A stretch of 19,143 nucleotides of DNA from Caldifarciminota bacterium (lineage in GTDB: Bacteria > Hydrothermota > Hydrothermia > UBA1063 > CAJXJZ01): positions 1-19,143 of the forward strand of contig JALVLE010000416.1 in NCBI GenBank assembly GCA_027033555.1. Direction: 5' to 3'. The notes beneath the pieces were generated by a model that saw only the letters and a list, made by a program, of their open reading frames with translations, did not search any database and was not told the DNA's origin. Every line of letters begins with the position of its first letter. Position 1 is the stretch's first letter. Positions 1 through 7,486 of this stretch are shown here, piece after piece. Position numbers and translations under genes: made by a program.

Positions 1-1553
1 CTGTACTTGTGTCTTTTATTGATGAAGATGTAGGTGTACGGAGAATAACCCTTGTGGATACCCAGATAGTGAAGGATGATACCTTTTTTATAAAAGGCTT
101 TTTAACCTATCACAGGATGGTGGGAGGTTACCTCGTATATACTACCCCGGATACTGTATATCTTGCCATTTTGGATGGTGACTCTATAAACAATGTGTTT
201 GCTACCGAAGGTTTTTATCCCGCGTTTGATGCCGCTAAAAAAAGGCTTTATTTTTCCACTCCTTCGGGCTTTTTTTACTATGATTTAAATCAAAATGCAC
301 TTTTTCCCTTATCCACACATATCCTTACATCTCTGCCGGATATAAATGAAGAGGGGACTGTGTTTGTGACTATGGACGATTACAGCGCTTACAGGGTAGA
401 GGGGGGCAGGTTTTTTAAGATTGCGCAGGGTATTTTTGACCAGGTTTCAGTAAGTGGTAACATGTTTGCTCTCAGGCAGCGAGGAGACGGAGATGTACAG
501 CCTGATACTAAAGATCCGTACAATATGCATGGCACAGAAATGCTATCCATAATAGGCGGGTTCTGGGAGGGGAAGACTGTAGGTATAGCTCCAATGGCAA
601 ATTTTGTTTTATGCAAAACCGAACGAGGCTATACGCAGCAAGGGGATACATTTGAAAATCCCATTGAGGAAGACTTCTGGGTGGAGGCTCTTGAATTTGC
701 CCATTTTTATGGTGCCAGAGTAATTTCAAGCTCTCTTGGGTATAAGAGCTGGTACACCAATGCTCAACTTGACGGTAAATATCCTGTTTCCTCAAGGATG
801 GCGTCACGGGCATTAAAGATGGGTATGGTGGTAGTAAATGCCATGGGCAATGCTTATCACGATAGTATTCCACAGGATGGTGATACATCCCTTGTTGCTC
901 CAGCCGATGCTTATGATATTATTGCAACAGGAGGTTGTGATACCACGGGGACGAAACCTGCTATATGTTCCTACGGACCCGCAGGTGATGGGAGAGTAAA
1001 ACCAGAGATTGTTGCACCTTTTAATGCATATTATACTGATTCTTCCGGCGTCACTTACTGGCTTGGAGGAACGTCAGTATCAACAGCGATTGTCTCCGGT
1101 ATAATTGCAGCTGCTTGGAGTGCACTACCTGAACTTTCAGCCCGGATGATGAGAGAAAATGTGCTCAATTCAGCCGTGGAATTGCCTGGTTATCCTTCTC
1201 CCAACAATATAACTGGTTATGGAAGAATTGATGCAGGAGAATTGCTCAAAGCACTTGGTGTTAAAGAAAGTGTGTCAAAGGATGTGGTATTTTTAAGTCC
1301 CTATCCCAATCCAGTAACTAAGAGTATCAGAATGATTCATCTACCGGTAAAATTTGCCCATAGAGGAGATGGCGTTGTAAAGATATATACCGTAAATGGA
1401 GAACCAGTTGCAACGCTACATTTCTCAAACAGGGGACCAGGAATTATAGACCTCACCCTCCCCGTATCTCACCTTTCACCAGGGCTATATGTTGCCCTGT
1501 GTCATACCGGTTTTGGTACCGCAAAAACCCGTTTTGTTATTCTTCCCCGCTAA
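1..1553 (+). CDS. S8 family (subtilisin-like) secreted peptidase, 5'-truncated by the window edge
   Basis: This is a serine endopeptidase of the subtilase family, most likely exported. The frame is open to the left edge (it can be read from base 3), so the GTG at 9 is probably not the true start and the signal peptide is not visible. Numbering from that GTG, the His motif MHGTEML has H174, the oxyanion motif AMGN has N281, and the nucleophile motif GGTSVSTAIVSG has S356. The family Asp motif is not clear: it is either upstream of the window or the poorly matching FIDEDVG at the extreme N-terminus. Residues about 25-165 are repetitive beta-strand-like sequence resembling propeller blades, directly before the His motif. 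From about residue 430, SPYPNP begins a beta-rich C-terminal domain like type IX/Por sorting domains of the FCB group. The 3' end overlaps the convergent downstream gene by 17 bases. Confidence 0.88.
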   Translation, partial: VLVSFIDEDVGVRRITLVDTQIVKDDTFFIKGFLTYHRMVGGYLVYTTPDTVYLAILDGDSINNVFATEGFYPAFDAAKKRLYFSTPSGFFYYDLNQNALFPLSTHILTSLPDINEEGTVFVTMDDYSAYRVEGGRFFKIAQGIFDQVSVSGNMFALRQRGDGDVQPDTKDPYNMHGTEMLSIIGGFWEGKTVGIAPMANFVLCKTERGYTQQGDTFENPIEEDFWVEALEFAHFYGARVISSSLGYKSWYTNAQLDGKYPVSSRMASRALKMGMVVVNAMGNAYHDSIPQDGDTSLVAPADAYDIIATGGCDTTGTKPAICSYGPAGDGRVKPEIVAPFNAYYTDSSGVTYWLGGTSVSTAIVSGIIAAAWSALPELSARMMRENVLNSAVELPGYPSPNNITGYGRIDAGELLKALGVKESVSKDVVFLSPYPNPVTKSIRMIHLPVKFAHRGDGVVKIYTVNGEPVATLHFSNRGPGIIDLTLPVSHLSPGLYVALCHTGFGTAKTRFVILPR

Positions 1554-2673
1554 CCTCTTTTTTGCCCATTTCTGCGATTGTTTTTGCCATAAACTGAGGG
1601 ACAGGAAGTGAGAGTTCTACAAGGGCATCATTAAGGAGCAATAACATTTCATCTTCTTCTTTTTTGAAGTATTTTCTAATAATACTGACCACGTATTCAA
1701 CGGCCTGTTCATATCCTACATTGATTTTGGATATTTCATCTCCCATAAATACAATTGGCTGAGTGAAATTGGCTGATTGCTTCTCCTTCATAAGCTTAAT
1801 TAGTTTAGTGTGAGCGATTATATTAAACACTTTAACCTTGTTGAGGAAATTTGAGAGTGCGAGCACAAGTCGTGAAGTATAAACATTATCCACATCCTCT
1901 ATATCCATTCCCACTTTCAGGTGATACAGCCTTTCAAGAAATTCATCCACAAGGGCTCCTTTCACAACATATCCGTGTTGAGGAGCTATTATTTCCACTT
2001 TGGGAGTCAACATCCTTATGAGTTCTACTGTTCTCTGGATTGCTTTGGTGGAGGGCATATAGATCTGATGAAAGAGCGCTATGCCAGGCCATGCTTCCTC
2101 GTCTGCGTATATAGATTTTTTTGACATAGTATTAAGCCCTGCCATAAAATCTCCGCTAAAAAGAACACGTGTTTCCGGGTCATAAACCATCATAGCTCCT
2201 CTAAAGTGACAGTATCTTGCAGGAACAAAATAAATTTTTGCATCACTTCCTGGTATTTCAAAGTATGAGGAGACAAAAGACTCAGCAGCCTTAAATCTGC
2301 CTTTGGAGACTCCATACATCTTAATAAGTCTCCAGGAGTCAATTGACCCGATGAGAATGGAATTTTTTGCTCTCATTAAAAGTGGCAAAACATTTGAAGA
2401 AACATCAGGGTCCTGATGACTTACGAAAATAAGATCAAGGTTTTTAAGGCCGCCTATCAGGTCGTTAAGTGTATCTTCAAGTCGGGGTAGGTCAAGTTTA
2501 GTACCCGGGTCCATTATCATGTTGATACTCTGTTTTCTTTTAAACCTGTTAAGGAGTACTCCCAACCCCTGGCTCTTTATAGGGAATTTTCTGATGTATA
2601 TGTTTCTATGGAAATCCTTTTCATCTGACTGGAGTTTATAGAAGTTTTTTGCAATTTCCACAACCTGGCTCAT
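1537..2673 (-). CDS. Diiron metallo-beta-lactamase-fold protein (ODP/FprA-type oxygen or NO-binding domain) with a non-flavodoxin C-terminal domain
   Basis: 378 residues. The N-terminal 240 or so are a metallo-beta-lactamase fold of the oxygen-binding diiron protein (ODP) group, related to the flavodiiron protein FprA. Visible candidate metal ligands are H86, D88 and D90 in SHQDPDV, H156 in CHFRG, D175 in FSGD and H233 in APQHG. Such domains reduce or sense O2 or NO, or serve in redox signalling. True flavodiiron proteins carry a flavodoxin domain next; here residues about 241-378 are a charged, mostly helical segment with no FMN-binding motif that I recognise, so electron supply must come from elsewhere or the protein is a sensor. 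The ATG at 2673 is preceded on the minus strand by an AAAGGGGG Shine-Dalgarno and a good promoter. It is monocistronic, and its 3' end overlaps the convergent peptidase gene by 17 bases. Confidence 0.85.
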   Translation of the reverse strand: MSQVVEIAKNFYKLQSDEKDFHRNIYIRKFPIKSQGLGVLLNRFKRKQSINMIMDPGTKLDLPRLEDTLNDLIGGLKNLDLIFVSHQDPDVSSNVLPLLMRAKNSILIGSIDSWRLIKMYGVSKGRFKAAESFVSSYFEIPGSDAKIYFVPARYCHFRGAMMVYDPETRVLFSGDFMAGLNTMSKKSIYADEEAWPGIALFHQIYMPSTKAIQRTVELIRMLTPKVEIIAPQHGYVVKGALVDEFLERLYHLKVGMDIEDVDNVYTSRLVLALSNFLNKVKVFNIIAHTKLIKLMKEKQSANFTQPIVFMGDEISKINVGYEQAVEYVVSIIRKYFKKEEDEMLLLLNDALVELSLPVPQFMAKTIAEMGKKEVSGEE

Positions 2674-2713
2674 TTATTCCCCCTTTTGTTTTTGCACAAT
2701 AACAATAGCTAAT

Positions 2714-2742
2714 ATTATAATAGTTTTAGGTTGAAAATTCAA
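2714..2742 (-). promoter_or_regulatory. Sigma-70-type promoter of the ODP gene
   Basis: On the minus strand TTGAAT (plus 2737-2742) is followed by 17 bases and TATAAT (plus 2714-2719). Transcription would start near 2707, giving a leader of about 34 bases before the ATG at 2673. The surrounding DNA is strongly A+T-rich. Confidence 0.72.
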
Positions 2743-2792
2743 ATAAATAAACAATGATTTTTGTTGCTATAAGCTGTAAAGAAAAATGAAAA

Positions 2793-2866
2793 TGGCGGCG
2801 CAGGGACTCGAACCCCGGACACGCGGATTATGATTCCGCTGCTCTAACCAGCTGAGCTACGCCGCC
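2793..2866 (-). tRNA. tRNA-Met(CAT), elongator type; tRNA-Ile2 is the alternative
   Basis: A 74-base cloverleaf reads on the minus strand. The 7-bp acceptor stem GGCGGCG/CGCCGCC pairs perfectly, the D arm is GCTC/GAGC, the anticodon stem is GCGGA/TCCGC with loop ATCATAA, the T loop is TTCGAGT and the discriminator is A. The CAT anticodon means methionine, or isoleucine if C34 is modified to lysidine; the sequence alone does not settle this. The fully paired acceptor end rules out the initiator, which is encoded separately at 4179. No CCA is encoded; the bases after the discriminator are TTTTC, so CCA must be added by nucleotidyltransferase. Confidence 0.96.
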
Positions 2867-2875
2867 AGTTATAAA

Positions 2876-2904
2876 ATCATAACGTATGCCTTCCGTATTG
2901 TCAA
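2876..2904 (-). promoter_or_regulatory. Near-consensus sigma-70 promoter of tRNA-Met
   Basis: On the minus strand a perfect TTGACA (plus 2899-2904), a 17-base spacer and TATGAT (plus 2876-2881) lie just upstream of the tRNA. The predicted start is only a few bases before the mature 5' end at 2866, so the precursor would have a very short leader. Confidence 0.85.
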
Positions 2905-2930
2905 GTAAACGCTTTCGATGCTGTTCAGGG

Positions 2931-2953
2931 GCTTTGTAGTATAATTACAGAGC
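2931..2953 (+). promoter_or_regulatory. TATAAT -10 element of the MFS gene, inside an inverted repeat (possible operator)
   Basis: A consensus TATAAT at 2940-2945 lies 20 bases before the MFS start codon. I see no convincing -35 at 16-18 bases upstream. The hexamer sits in the spacer of a dyad whose 8-base arms, GCTTTGTA (2931-2938) and TACAGAGC (2946-2953), pair with one G-T. A repressor or activator binding here would cover the -10 box. No binding protein is identifiable in the window. Confidence 0.4.
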
Positions 2954-2964
2954 TATCTTAAGTT

Positions 2965-4158
2965 ATGAAAAAGTATAGCACAGTTATTGCATCTTTTATG
3001 ATAATGGCAGCCCTTGGTGGGCTCTACGCCTGGAGTATATTTGTAGAGCCATTGAAGAAGGGGACAGGTGTTTCAACAGGTTTTACCCAGATTATATTTG
3101 GCATCATCATAGGAATTCTTCCCCTTGCCATGGTCTTTGGTGGAAGGATTGTGTTAAAATTTGGGCCAATGTTAACTGGATTTTTAAGTGCATTGCTTTT
3201 TGGGGGAGGGTATGCTATCTCTGGTATATTTAAAGCCACCCCTTTGTCTCTTCTTGTAGGGATTGGTTTAATGTCTGGTGTTGGAACAGGTTTTGGGTAC
3301 ATTGCTGCACTCAGTACTCCCGTGAAGTGGTTTCCCCAACGCAGAGGGCTTATTACAGGGATAGCTACTTCTGGCTTTGGTGCAGGAGCTATTTTTCTAT
3401 CATTTTTTGTTAAGCACATGCTAAAAAGTGGGTTTCCCGTACACAAAATTTTTCTTGTTATAGGTATTTGCTATGGGGCACTTCTTCTTGTCATGTCGTT
3501 TTTGCTTTTTGAGCCAGAAGATTTCAAAAGGAAGAAAAGCTTTGAAAAAAAGTGGCGTTTTGATTTTCTTAAAAATATAGGGTTCTGGGCATTGTTTATC
3601 GGAATGTTTGCAGGGTCATTTTCAGGCCTGATTATCATCGGAAATCTAAAGCCTCTTGCTGCAAATCTTTCAATAGGTGAGGAGGCTTCTCTTCTTGCAA
3701 TTTCAGTTCTTTCTATTGGAAACACCTTTGGAAGGATTCTTTGGGGGCATATCGGGGATTTGATTGGAATGATAAGGAGCATAAAGATTTCCTTGATATT
3801 ACTCGGAATTGTGGTGGGGAGTTTTTTTGTGGTGGCAGGTGATATGCTGTTTGTTTTCCTCTCTTTTGTTGCCGGTCTTATGTTCGGAGCCAACTTTGTA
3901 CTATATGCAGCATCTACTTCTATTATTTTTGGCACAGAACGGCTTAGTGAAATATATCCCTTTGTATCCTTTGCTTATGGACTGGGCGGCCTTTTGGGAC
4001 CTCCCATTGGTGGCGTTGCATATGACCTTACTTCTTCATACGTTCCAGCAATTGTGATTTCATCTTCTGTGGCAGTTATTGGGGGTATTTTCGCCTCTGC
4101 GCTTCTTACTGCTTTTTATAATAAAAATAAAACCCTTGACAGTTCCTGCATTACGTAG
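2965..4158 (+). CDS. MFS transporter of the OFA (oxalate/formate antiporter-like) family
   Basis: 397 residues, the usual length for this family, with about 12 hydrophobic membrane segments split by a basic cytoplasmic loop around residues 183-203. The N-terminal signature LYAWSIFVEPL and the WFPQRRGLITGI stretch after TM4 are typical of OFA-type major facilitator proteins, which usually exchange small carboxylates (oxalate, formate, pyruvate or similar) across the inner membrane. Substrate cannot be read from sequence, and OFA members outside Oxalobacter are often misannotated as oxalate transporters. ATG 2965 is the first methionine, and no clear Shine-Dalgarno precedes it; the likely leader is about 13 bases. 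Its last 23 bases overlap the promoter of the downstream tRNA/ribosomal operon, so its transcript may read into that operon. Confidence 0.9.
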   Translation: MKKYSTVIASFMIMAALGGLYAWSIFVEPLKKGTGVSTGFTQIIFGIIIGILPLAMVFGGRIVLKFGPMLTGFLSALLFGGGYAISGIFKATPLSLLVGIGLMSGVGTGFGYIAALSTPVKWFPQRRGLITGIATSGFGAGAIFLSFFVKHMLKSGFPVHKIFLVIGICYGALLLVMSFLLFEPEDFKRKKSFEKKWRFDFLKNIGFWALFIGMFAGSFSGLIIIGNLKPLAANLSIGEEASLLAISVLSIGNTFGRILWGHIGDLIGMIRSIKISLILLGIVVGSFFVVAGDMLFVFLSFVAGLMFGANFVLYAASTSIIFGTERLSEIYPFVSFAYGLGGLLGPPIGGVAYDLTSSYVPAIVISSSVAVIGGIFASALLTAFYNKNKTLDSSCIT

Positions 4159-4164
4159 TATAAT
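4136..4164 (+). promoter_or_regulatory. Perfect consensus sigma-70 promoter driving tRNA-fMet and the downstream operon
   Basis: TTGACA (4136-4141), exactly 17 bases, then TATAAT (4159-4164). Both hexamers are exact consensus. The -35 box and spacer lie inside the 3' end of the MFS gene (stop at 4156-4158). The predicted start near 4171 is about 8 bases before the mature tRNA-fMet. This strength fits a stable-RNA and ribosomal-protein operon. Confidence 0.93.
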
Positions 4165-4178
4165 ATATGCACTAACAA

Positions 4179-4252
<74 letters not shown>

Positions 4253-4268
4253 TATTTTTTATTTATTC

Positions 4269-4297
4269 TTGACTGAACTTTTTTTGTGCTTTATTTT
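4269..4297 (+). promoter_or_regulatory. Possible second promoter before tRNA-Trp
   Basis: TTGACT (4269-4274), 17 bases, then TATTTT (4292-4297) in the T-rich spacer between the two tRNAs. The -35 matches 5 of 6 and the -10 matches 4 of 6. Base composition alone could produce this, so it is a weak call. Confidence 0.35.
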
Positions 4298-4311
4298 TTT
4301 GAAACTCACAG

Positions 4312-4385
4312 AGGCCTGTAGCTCAACTTGGGAGAGCACCGGACTCCAAATCCGGCGGTTGGGGGTTCAAATCCCTCCAGGCCTG
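4312..4385 (+). tRNA. tRNA-Trp(CCA)
   Basis: A 74-base cloverleaf: acceptor AGGCCTG/CAGGCCT, D stem GCTC/GAGC, anticodon stem CCGGA/TCCGG with loop CTCCAAA (anticodon CCA), T loop TTCAAAT and discriminator G, the tryptophan identity base. No CCA end is encoded. A tRNA-Trp directly before rpmG-secE-nusG is a widely conserved bacterial arrangement and supports the call. Confidence 0.97.
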
Positions 4386-4403
4386 TAAATAGGAGGGTAT
4401 AAA

Positions 4404-4556
4404 ATGAGAATTAAAGTGGCTTTGCAGTGTAGTGAGTGTAAGAGGAAAAACTATATAACTTCAAAGAATAAAAGGAAAACGACTGGTAAGCTTGAGTTGA
4501 GAAAGTATTGTCCTCACTGTAGGAAACATACCATCCATAAAGAAGTAAAGTTGTAG
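4404..4556 (+). CDS. rpmG: Large ribosomal subunit protein bL33
   Basis: A 50-residue protein. It begins [12 protein letters not shown] and has two CxxC pairs, C9/C12 and C36/C39, the zinc-ribbon form of bL33 (C+ type), followed by the basic tail [10 protein letters not shown]. It sits near the E site of the 50S subunit. An AGGAGGG Shine-Dalgarno at 4391-4397 lies 6 bases before ATG 4404. It is the first protein gene after tRNA-Trp and stands 7 bases before secE, in the standard rpmG-secE-nusG order. Retaining all four cysteines suggests no zinc-free paralogue has replaced it at this locus. Confidence 0.96.
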   Translation: MRIKVALQCSECKRKNYITSKNKRKTTGKLELRKYCPHCRKHTIHKEVKL

Positions 4557-4563
4557 GTAAAAA

Positions 4564-4746
4564 ATGGCTAAAGTAATTGAGTTTTTAAAAGAATCTATTA
4601 ATGAATTTAAGAAGATTACTTGGCCAACAAAAGAGGCTTTAATAGGTGGTACAATTGGTGTTTTTCTTGTTTCTTTCTTTTTTGTTATTTACATGTGGAT
4701 ACTGGACTTGATTTTTGCCAAATTAATACAGTTGATTCTCGGGTAG
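4564..4746 (+). CDS. secE: Preprotein translocase subunit SecE
   Basis: A 60-residue single-span form of SecE, which clamps the SecY channel in the inner membrane. The amphipathic N-terminal helix ends in the family motif FKKITWPTKEA (residues about 15-25), followed by one membrane segment at about 28-55 and a very short tail. This is the minimal form found in most bacteria; E. coli SecE has two extra membrane spans. It starts 7 bases after rpmG with only a weak ribosome site and ends 10 bases before nusG, so it is probably translated with its neighbours. Confidence 0.96.
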   Translation: MAKVIEFLKESINEFKKITWPTKEALIGGTIGVFLVSFFFVIYMWILDLIFAKLIQLILG

Positions 4747-4756
4747 GTGGTGTTGT

Positions 4757-5323
4757 ATGAGTGATAAGGAAGCACAGAAAGAACAGAAAGGGAAAAAATG
4801 GCTTGTCTTCTGGACTTCTGGTGGTAAAGAGAGAAGGGCAAAAAGATCCCTTGAAAGGGTTCTTGCTGAAAGTGGTCTCCTTGAGTATGTGGAGATACTT
4901 TTGCCAATGCAGGTGTTGCCCAAGATAAGGAAAGGTAAAAGGGTGCTTCTGGAAAAGCCGATTTATGGCGGGTATATTATTATTGGGATTGAGAATGATG
5001 AGGAGATTATACAAAAGGTGATTAAGGAGGTTACTTCCACAAATCTTGTTAAAGCGCTTATTGGTAAAGATTCAATTGTTTCGCTGACTGAAGAAGAGGT
5101 GAGAACTATTAAAGATATGGAGGCCAAGGAGAGGCAGAAGAAGGAAAAAGAGATACCATTTCTTGAAGGCGAAATTGTCAGGATAGTTAATGGTCCATTT
5201 GCTGATTTTCAGGGTAAGGTAGCTGAAATTTATCCTGATAAGCTAAAGTTAAAGGTACTTGTTGATATTTTTGGGAGAACCACGCCTGTGGTTCTTGACT
5301 TTTTGGAGGTTGAGAAGATATAA
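4757..5323 (+). CDS. nusG: Transcription elongation/antitermination factor NusG
   Basis: 188 residues. NusG binds the RNA polymerase clamp through its NGN domain and links it to Rho or ribosomal protein S10 through its KOW domain. NGN spans about residues 14-115 and is somewhat divergent: the usual HTYSG-type turn reads FWTSGG, and the usual PGYV is GGYI. After a Lys/Glu-rich linker (about 120-133), the KOW domain shows GEIVRIVNGPFADFQGKV and ends IFGRTTPVVLDFLEVEKI, close to the family consensus. There is no large extra domain like the one in Thermotoga NusG. It lies 10 bases after secE and 12 before rplK, the standard order, so it is co-transcribed with the ribosomal protein genes. Confidence 0.96.
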   Translation: MSDKEAQKEQKGKKWLVFWTSGGKERRAKRSLERVLAESGLLEYVEILLPMQVLPKIRKGKRVLLEKPIYGGYIIIGIENDEEIIQKVIKEVTSTNLVKALIGKDSIVSLTEEEVRTIKDMEAKERQKKEKEIPFLEGEIVRIVNGPFADFQGKVAEIYPDKLKLKVLVDIFGRTTPVVLDFLEVEKI

Positions 5324-5335
5324 AAGGAGGAAGTG

Positions 5336-5779
5336 ATGCCCCCTAAGAAGAAAAAAGAAGTAATGGCTATTGTTAAATTGCAAATACCAGCGGGACAGGC
5401 AAACCCTGCACCACCTGTAGGTCCTGCTCTTGGACAGCATGGTGTGAATATCATGCAGTTCGTCCAGCAGTTTAACGCAAAGACTAAGGGAATGGATCCT
5501 GATCTTAAAATTCCTGTGGTAATTACCATTTATAAAGATAGAAGTTTTGATTTTATTACAAAAACACCTCCGGCAGCTGATTTATTAAGAAAGGCCGCAA
5601 AGGTGGCAAAGGGTTCTGGCGAACCCAATAAGGTTAAAGTGGGAAAGGTCACAAAGAAGCAGGTTGAAGAGATTGCAAAATTAAAGATGCCTGATCTTAA
5701 TGCATACAATATTGAGGCAGCGATGAGAATGATTGAAGGCACAGCAAGAAGTATGGGTATAGAAGTAGTGGAGGGATAA
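5336..5779 (+). CDS. rplK: Large ribosomal subunit protein uL11
   Basis: 147 residues from ATG 5336. The family core is plain: [20 protein letters not shown] near the N-terminus, then [15 protein letters not shown], and near the C-terminus a [13 protein letters not shown] end. uL11 forms the base of the stalk with 23S rRNA, where EF-G and release factors act and thiostrepton binds; the proline-rich N-terminal segment involved in that site is intact. A GTG at 5333 could add one methionine, but AGGAGG at 5325-5330 is only 2 bases from GTG and 5 from ATG, so ATG is preferred. The five-residue MPPKKKK extension before VMAIVKLQ is slightly longer than usual. Confidence 0.97.
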   Translation: MPPKKKKEVMAIVKLQIPAGQANPAPPVGPALGQHGVNIMQFVQQFNAKTKGMDPDLKIPVVITIYKDRSFDFITKTPPAADLLRKAAKVAKGSGEPNKVKVGKVTKKQVEEIAKLKMPDLNAYNIEAAMRMIEGTARSMGIEVVEG

Positions 5780-5780
5780 A

Positions 5781-6488
5781 ATGGCAAAGCATGGGAAAAG
5801 GTATTTGGCTCTGCTTGAAAAGGTTGAAAAAAAGGAATATCCACTGGATGAGGCAATCAGGAAAGTAAAAGAGTTAAAGAGTGCCAAGTTTGATGAAACC
5901 GTGGAAGCTGCTATAAGGTTAGGGGTTGACCCAAGGAAGGCAGATCAGATGGTGAGAGGGGCTGTGGTTTTGCCTCATGGCACAGGTCGTCAGGTTAAGG
6001 TTGTGGTAATTACAAGAGGCGAGGGTGAAAAGGAGGCAAAAGAAGCAGGTGCAGATTATGTGGGCTATAAAGAAATTCTTGAGAAAATTAAAAGTGGATG
6101 GCTCGATTTTGATGCTGTTGTGGCCACGCCAGATGTAATGCCCGATGTGGCAAAACTGGGAAGAATACTTGGGCCAAGAGGTCTTATGCCAAGCCCAAAA
6201 ACCGGGACAGTTACAAGGAATGTTGGTGAGGTTGTAAAGCAACTTAAGAAAGGCAGAATAGAATTCAGAGTGGATAAAACAGGGAATATTCATGCCCCGA
6301 TCGGGAAGGTGAGTTTTCCAGAAGAGCACCTTAAAGAAAATCTTCTTGCGCTTGTTGAGGAGCTCATAAATCTCAGGCCCAAGACACATAAAGGAACATA
6401 TATAAAAAGCATTTATCTTTCTCCTACAATGGGCCCTTCAGTTAAGGTTCAAGTAAGTAGTGTTTTGAATGAATTATCCAAAAAGTGA
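5781..6488 (+). CDS. rplA: Large ribosomal subunit protein uL1
   Basis: 235 residues, the usual length. Signatures include [20 protein letters not shown] (about 33-53), the [15 protein letters not shown] stretch (about 133-147), and [14 protein letters not shown] further on. uL1 forms the mobile L1 stalk at the E site and in many bacteria represses its own operon by binding mRNA. Here rplK and rplA are 1 base apart and sit inside one long operon, so no separate L1-target leader is evident. The ribosome site GAGGGAT overlaps the rplK stop. Confidence 0.97.
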   Translation: MAKHGKRYLALLEKVEKKEYPLDEAIRKVKELKSAKFDETVEAAIRLGVDPRKADQMVRGAVVLPHGTGRQVKVVVITRGEGEKEAKEAGADYVGYKEILEKIKSGWLDFDAVVATPDVMPDVAKLGRILGPRGLMPSPKTGTVTRNVGEVVKQLKKGRIEFRVDKTGNIHAPIGKVSFPEEHLKENLLALVEELINLRPKTHKGTYIKSIYLSPTMGPSVKVQVSSVLNELSKK

Positions 6489-6496
6489 GGTAGGGT

Positions 6497-7018
6497 ATGG
6501 TCAAACAGTATAAAATAGACAAGGTGAATGAAATTAAAGAAAAGCTTCAAAAGGCAGAAGGTTTTTATCTTGCGGATTATACAGGGCTTACTGTGGCAGA
6601 ATTCCAGGAACTTAGAAGGAAGTTGCGAGAAGCAGAATCCAAAATCGTGGTGACCAAGAATACAATGGCAGCCATTGCCTTTAAAGATTTGGGAAAGGAT
6701 GCTGTGGTAAAGTATCTTGAAGGACCCAATGCAATTGTTTATGCATACGGAGATTCTGTGCAGGCTCTCAAGACTGTAATGGAATTTTTCAAGGAGGTCA
6801 AAAAGGGGAAGGTTAAGGTTGGAGAGGTTGATGGTGAGATTGTAGAAGGCGAAGCGCTTGAATCAATAGCAAAACTCCCGGGGAAGAAAGAATTGCAGGC
6901 CATGGTTGTGGGAGGTTTGAATTCATTATTATTTAGATTGGTTTATGCTTTGAACTGGCCAATTTATTCCTTTGTTAATGTTTTAGAACAAATAAGAAAA
7001 GAAAAAGAGGAGGCATAA
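6497..7018 (+). CDS. rplJ: Large ribosomal subunit protein uL10
   Basis: 173 residues. The N-terminal RNA-binding domain shows GFYLADYTGLTVAEFQELR and KIVVTKNTMAAIA; the C-terminal helix that carries bL12 dimers runs to the end. uL10 anchors the bL12 stalk to 23S rRNA. Only 8 bases separate it from rplA, so the long L10 leader with its autoregulatory site that precedes rplJ in E. coli is absent. GAGGTAGGG before ATG 6497 is the likely ribosome site. rplL follows 3 bases after the stop, which suits coupled synthesis of unequal amounts of uL10 and bL12. Confidence 0.96.
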   Translation: MVKQYKIDKVNEIKEKLQKAEGFYLADYTGLTVAEFQELRRKLREAESKIVVTKNTMAAIAFKDLGKDAVVKYLEGPNAIVYAYGDSVQALKTVMEFFKEVKKGKVKVGEVDGEIVEGEALESIAKLPGKKELQAMVVGGLNSLLFRLVYALNWPIYSFVNVLEQIRKEKEEA

Positions 7019-7021
7019 AAA

Positions 7022-7411
7022 ATGTCAGAGAAAAAGAGTGTTGCCGAAATAGTCTCCATGATAGAGTCTCTTACAGTCCTGGAGCTTTCTGAGCTAATCA
7101 AAGAGCTTGAGGAGAAGTTTGGCGTATCAGCAGCAGCACCAGTAGCTGTGGCAGCAGCACCAGCAGCACAGGGCGCACAGGCAGCGCAGGAAGAGGAAAA
7201 AACTGAATTTGATGTGGTTCTTGTAGATGCCGGTTCTCAGAGGATTAAGGTGCTTAAAGAAATAAGAACCATTACCGGACTTGGTCTTAAAGAGGCCAAG
7301 GAGCTTATTGACAATCTACCTAAACCGGTGAAAGAAGGAGTGTCCAAAGAAGAGGCAGAGAAAATCAAGAAGACGCTTGAAGATCTCGGCGCAAAAGTAG
7401 AGATAAAATAA
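7022..7411 (+). CDS. rplL: Large ribosomal subunit protein bL12 (L7/L12)
   Basis: 129 residues. The N-terminal dimerisation helices (about 1-38, [17 protein letters not shown]) bind uL10; an Ala/Pro-rich hinge (about 39-57) follows; the C-terminal domain has the factor-binding helix sequence [20 protein letters not shown]. This is the multi-copy stalk protein that recruits EF-G and EF-Tu and stimulates their GTPase activity. A GAGGAGG ribosome site overlaps the end of rplJ, and the strong site fits the extra copies needed. The gene is followed by the attenuator-like hairpin before rpoB, which would keep ribosomal protein output above polymerase output. Confidence 0.97.
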   Translation: MSEKKSVAEIVSMIESLTVLELSELIKELEEKFGVSAAAPVAVAAAPAAQGAQAAQEEEKTEFDVVLVDAGSQRIKVLKEIRTITGLGLKEAKELIDNLPKPVKEGVSKEEAEKIKKTLEDLGAKVEIK

Positions 7412-7441
7412 CATACAGGCCCATTTGACAGTAAATTTTAA

Positions 7442-7486
7442 AACATGCCCACAGTTAGGTGAAAACTGTGGGTATGTTCTATTTTT
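7442..7486 (+). terminator. Attenuator or intrinsic terminator between rplL and rpoB
   Basis: The arms AACATGCCCACAGTT (7442-7456) and AACTGTGGGTATGTT (7464-7478) pair over 15 bp with a single G-U, enclosing a 7-base loop. A U-rich tract ATTTTT follows (7481-7486) and continues T-rich to 7496. Because rpoB and rpoC lack an obvious promoter of their own here, partial read-through is the likely role, as in the E. coli rplL-rpoB gap. Confidence 0.85.

Noticed and set aside
3024..3446. Long antisense reading frames opposite the transporter and in rpoB/rpoC
   Set aside because: They lie wholly inside well-supported genes, have no ribosome sites and encode low-complexity or unrecognisable proteins; they are shadows of the real frames.
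5333..5335. GTG start for rplK
   Set aside because: Only 2 bases from the AGGAGG site; ATG 5336 has 5-base spacing.
7425..7430. TTGACA hexamer before the rplL-rpoB hairpin, as a possible rpoB promoter
   Set aside because: At 16-18 bases downstream there is only GC-rich hairpin sequence (CCCACA), with no -10-like hexamer.
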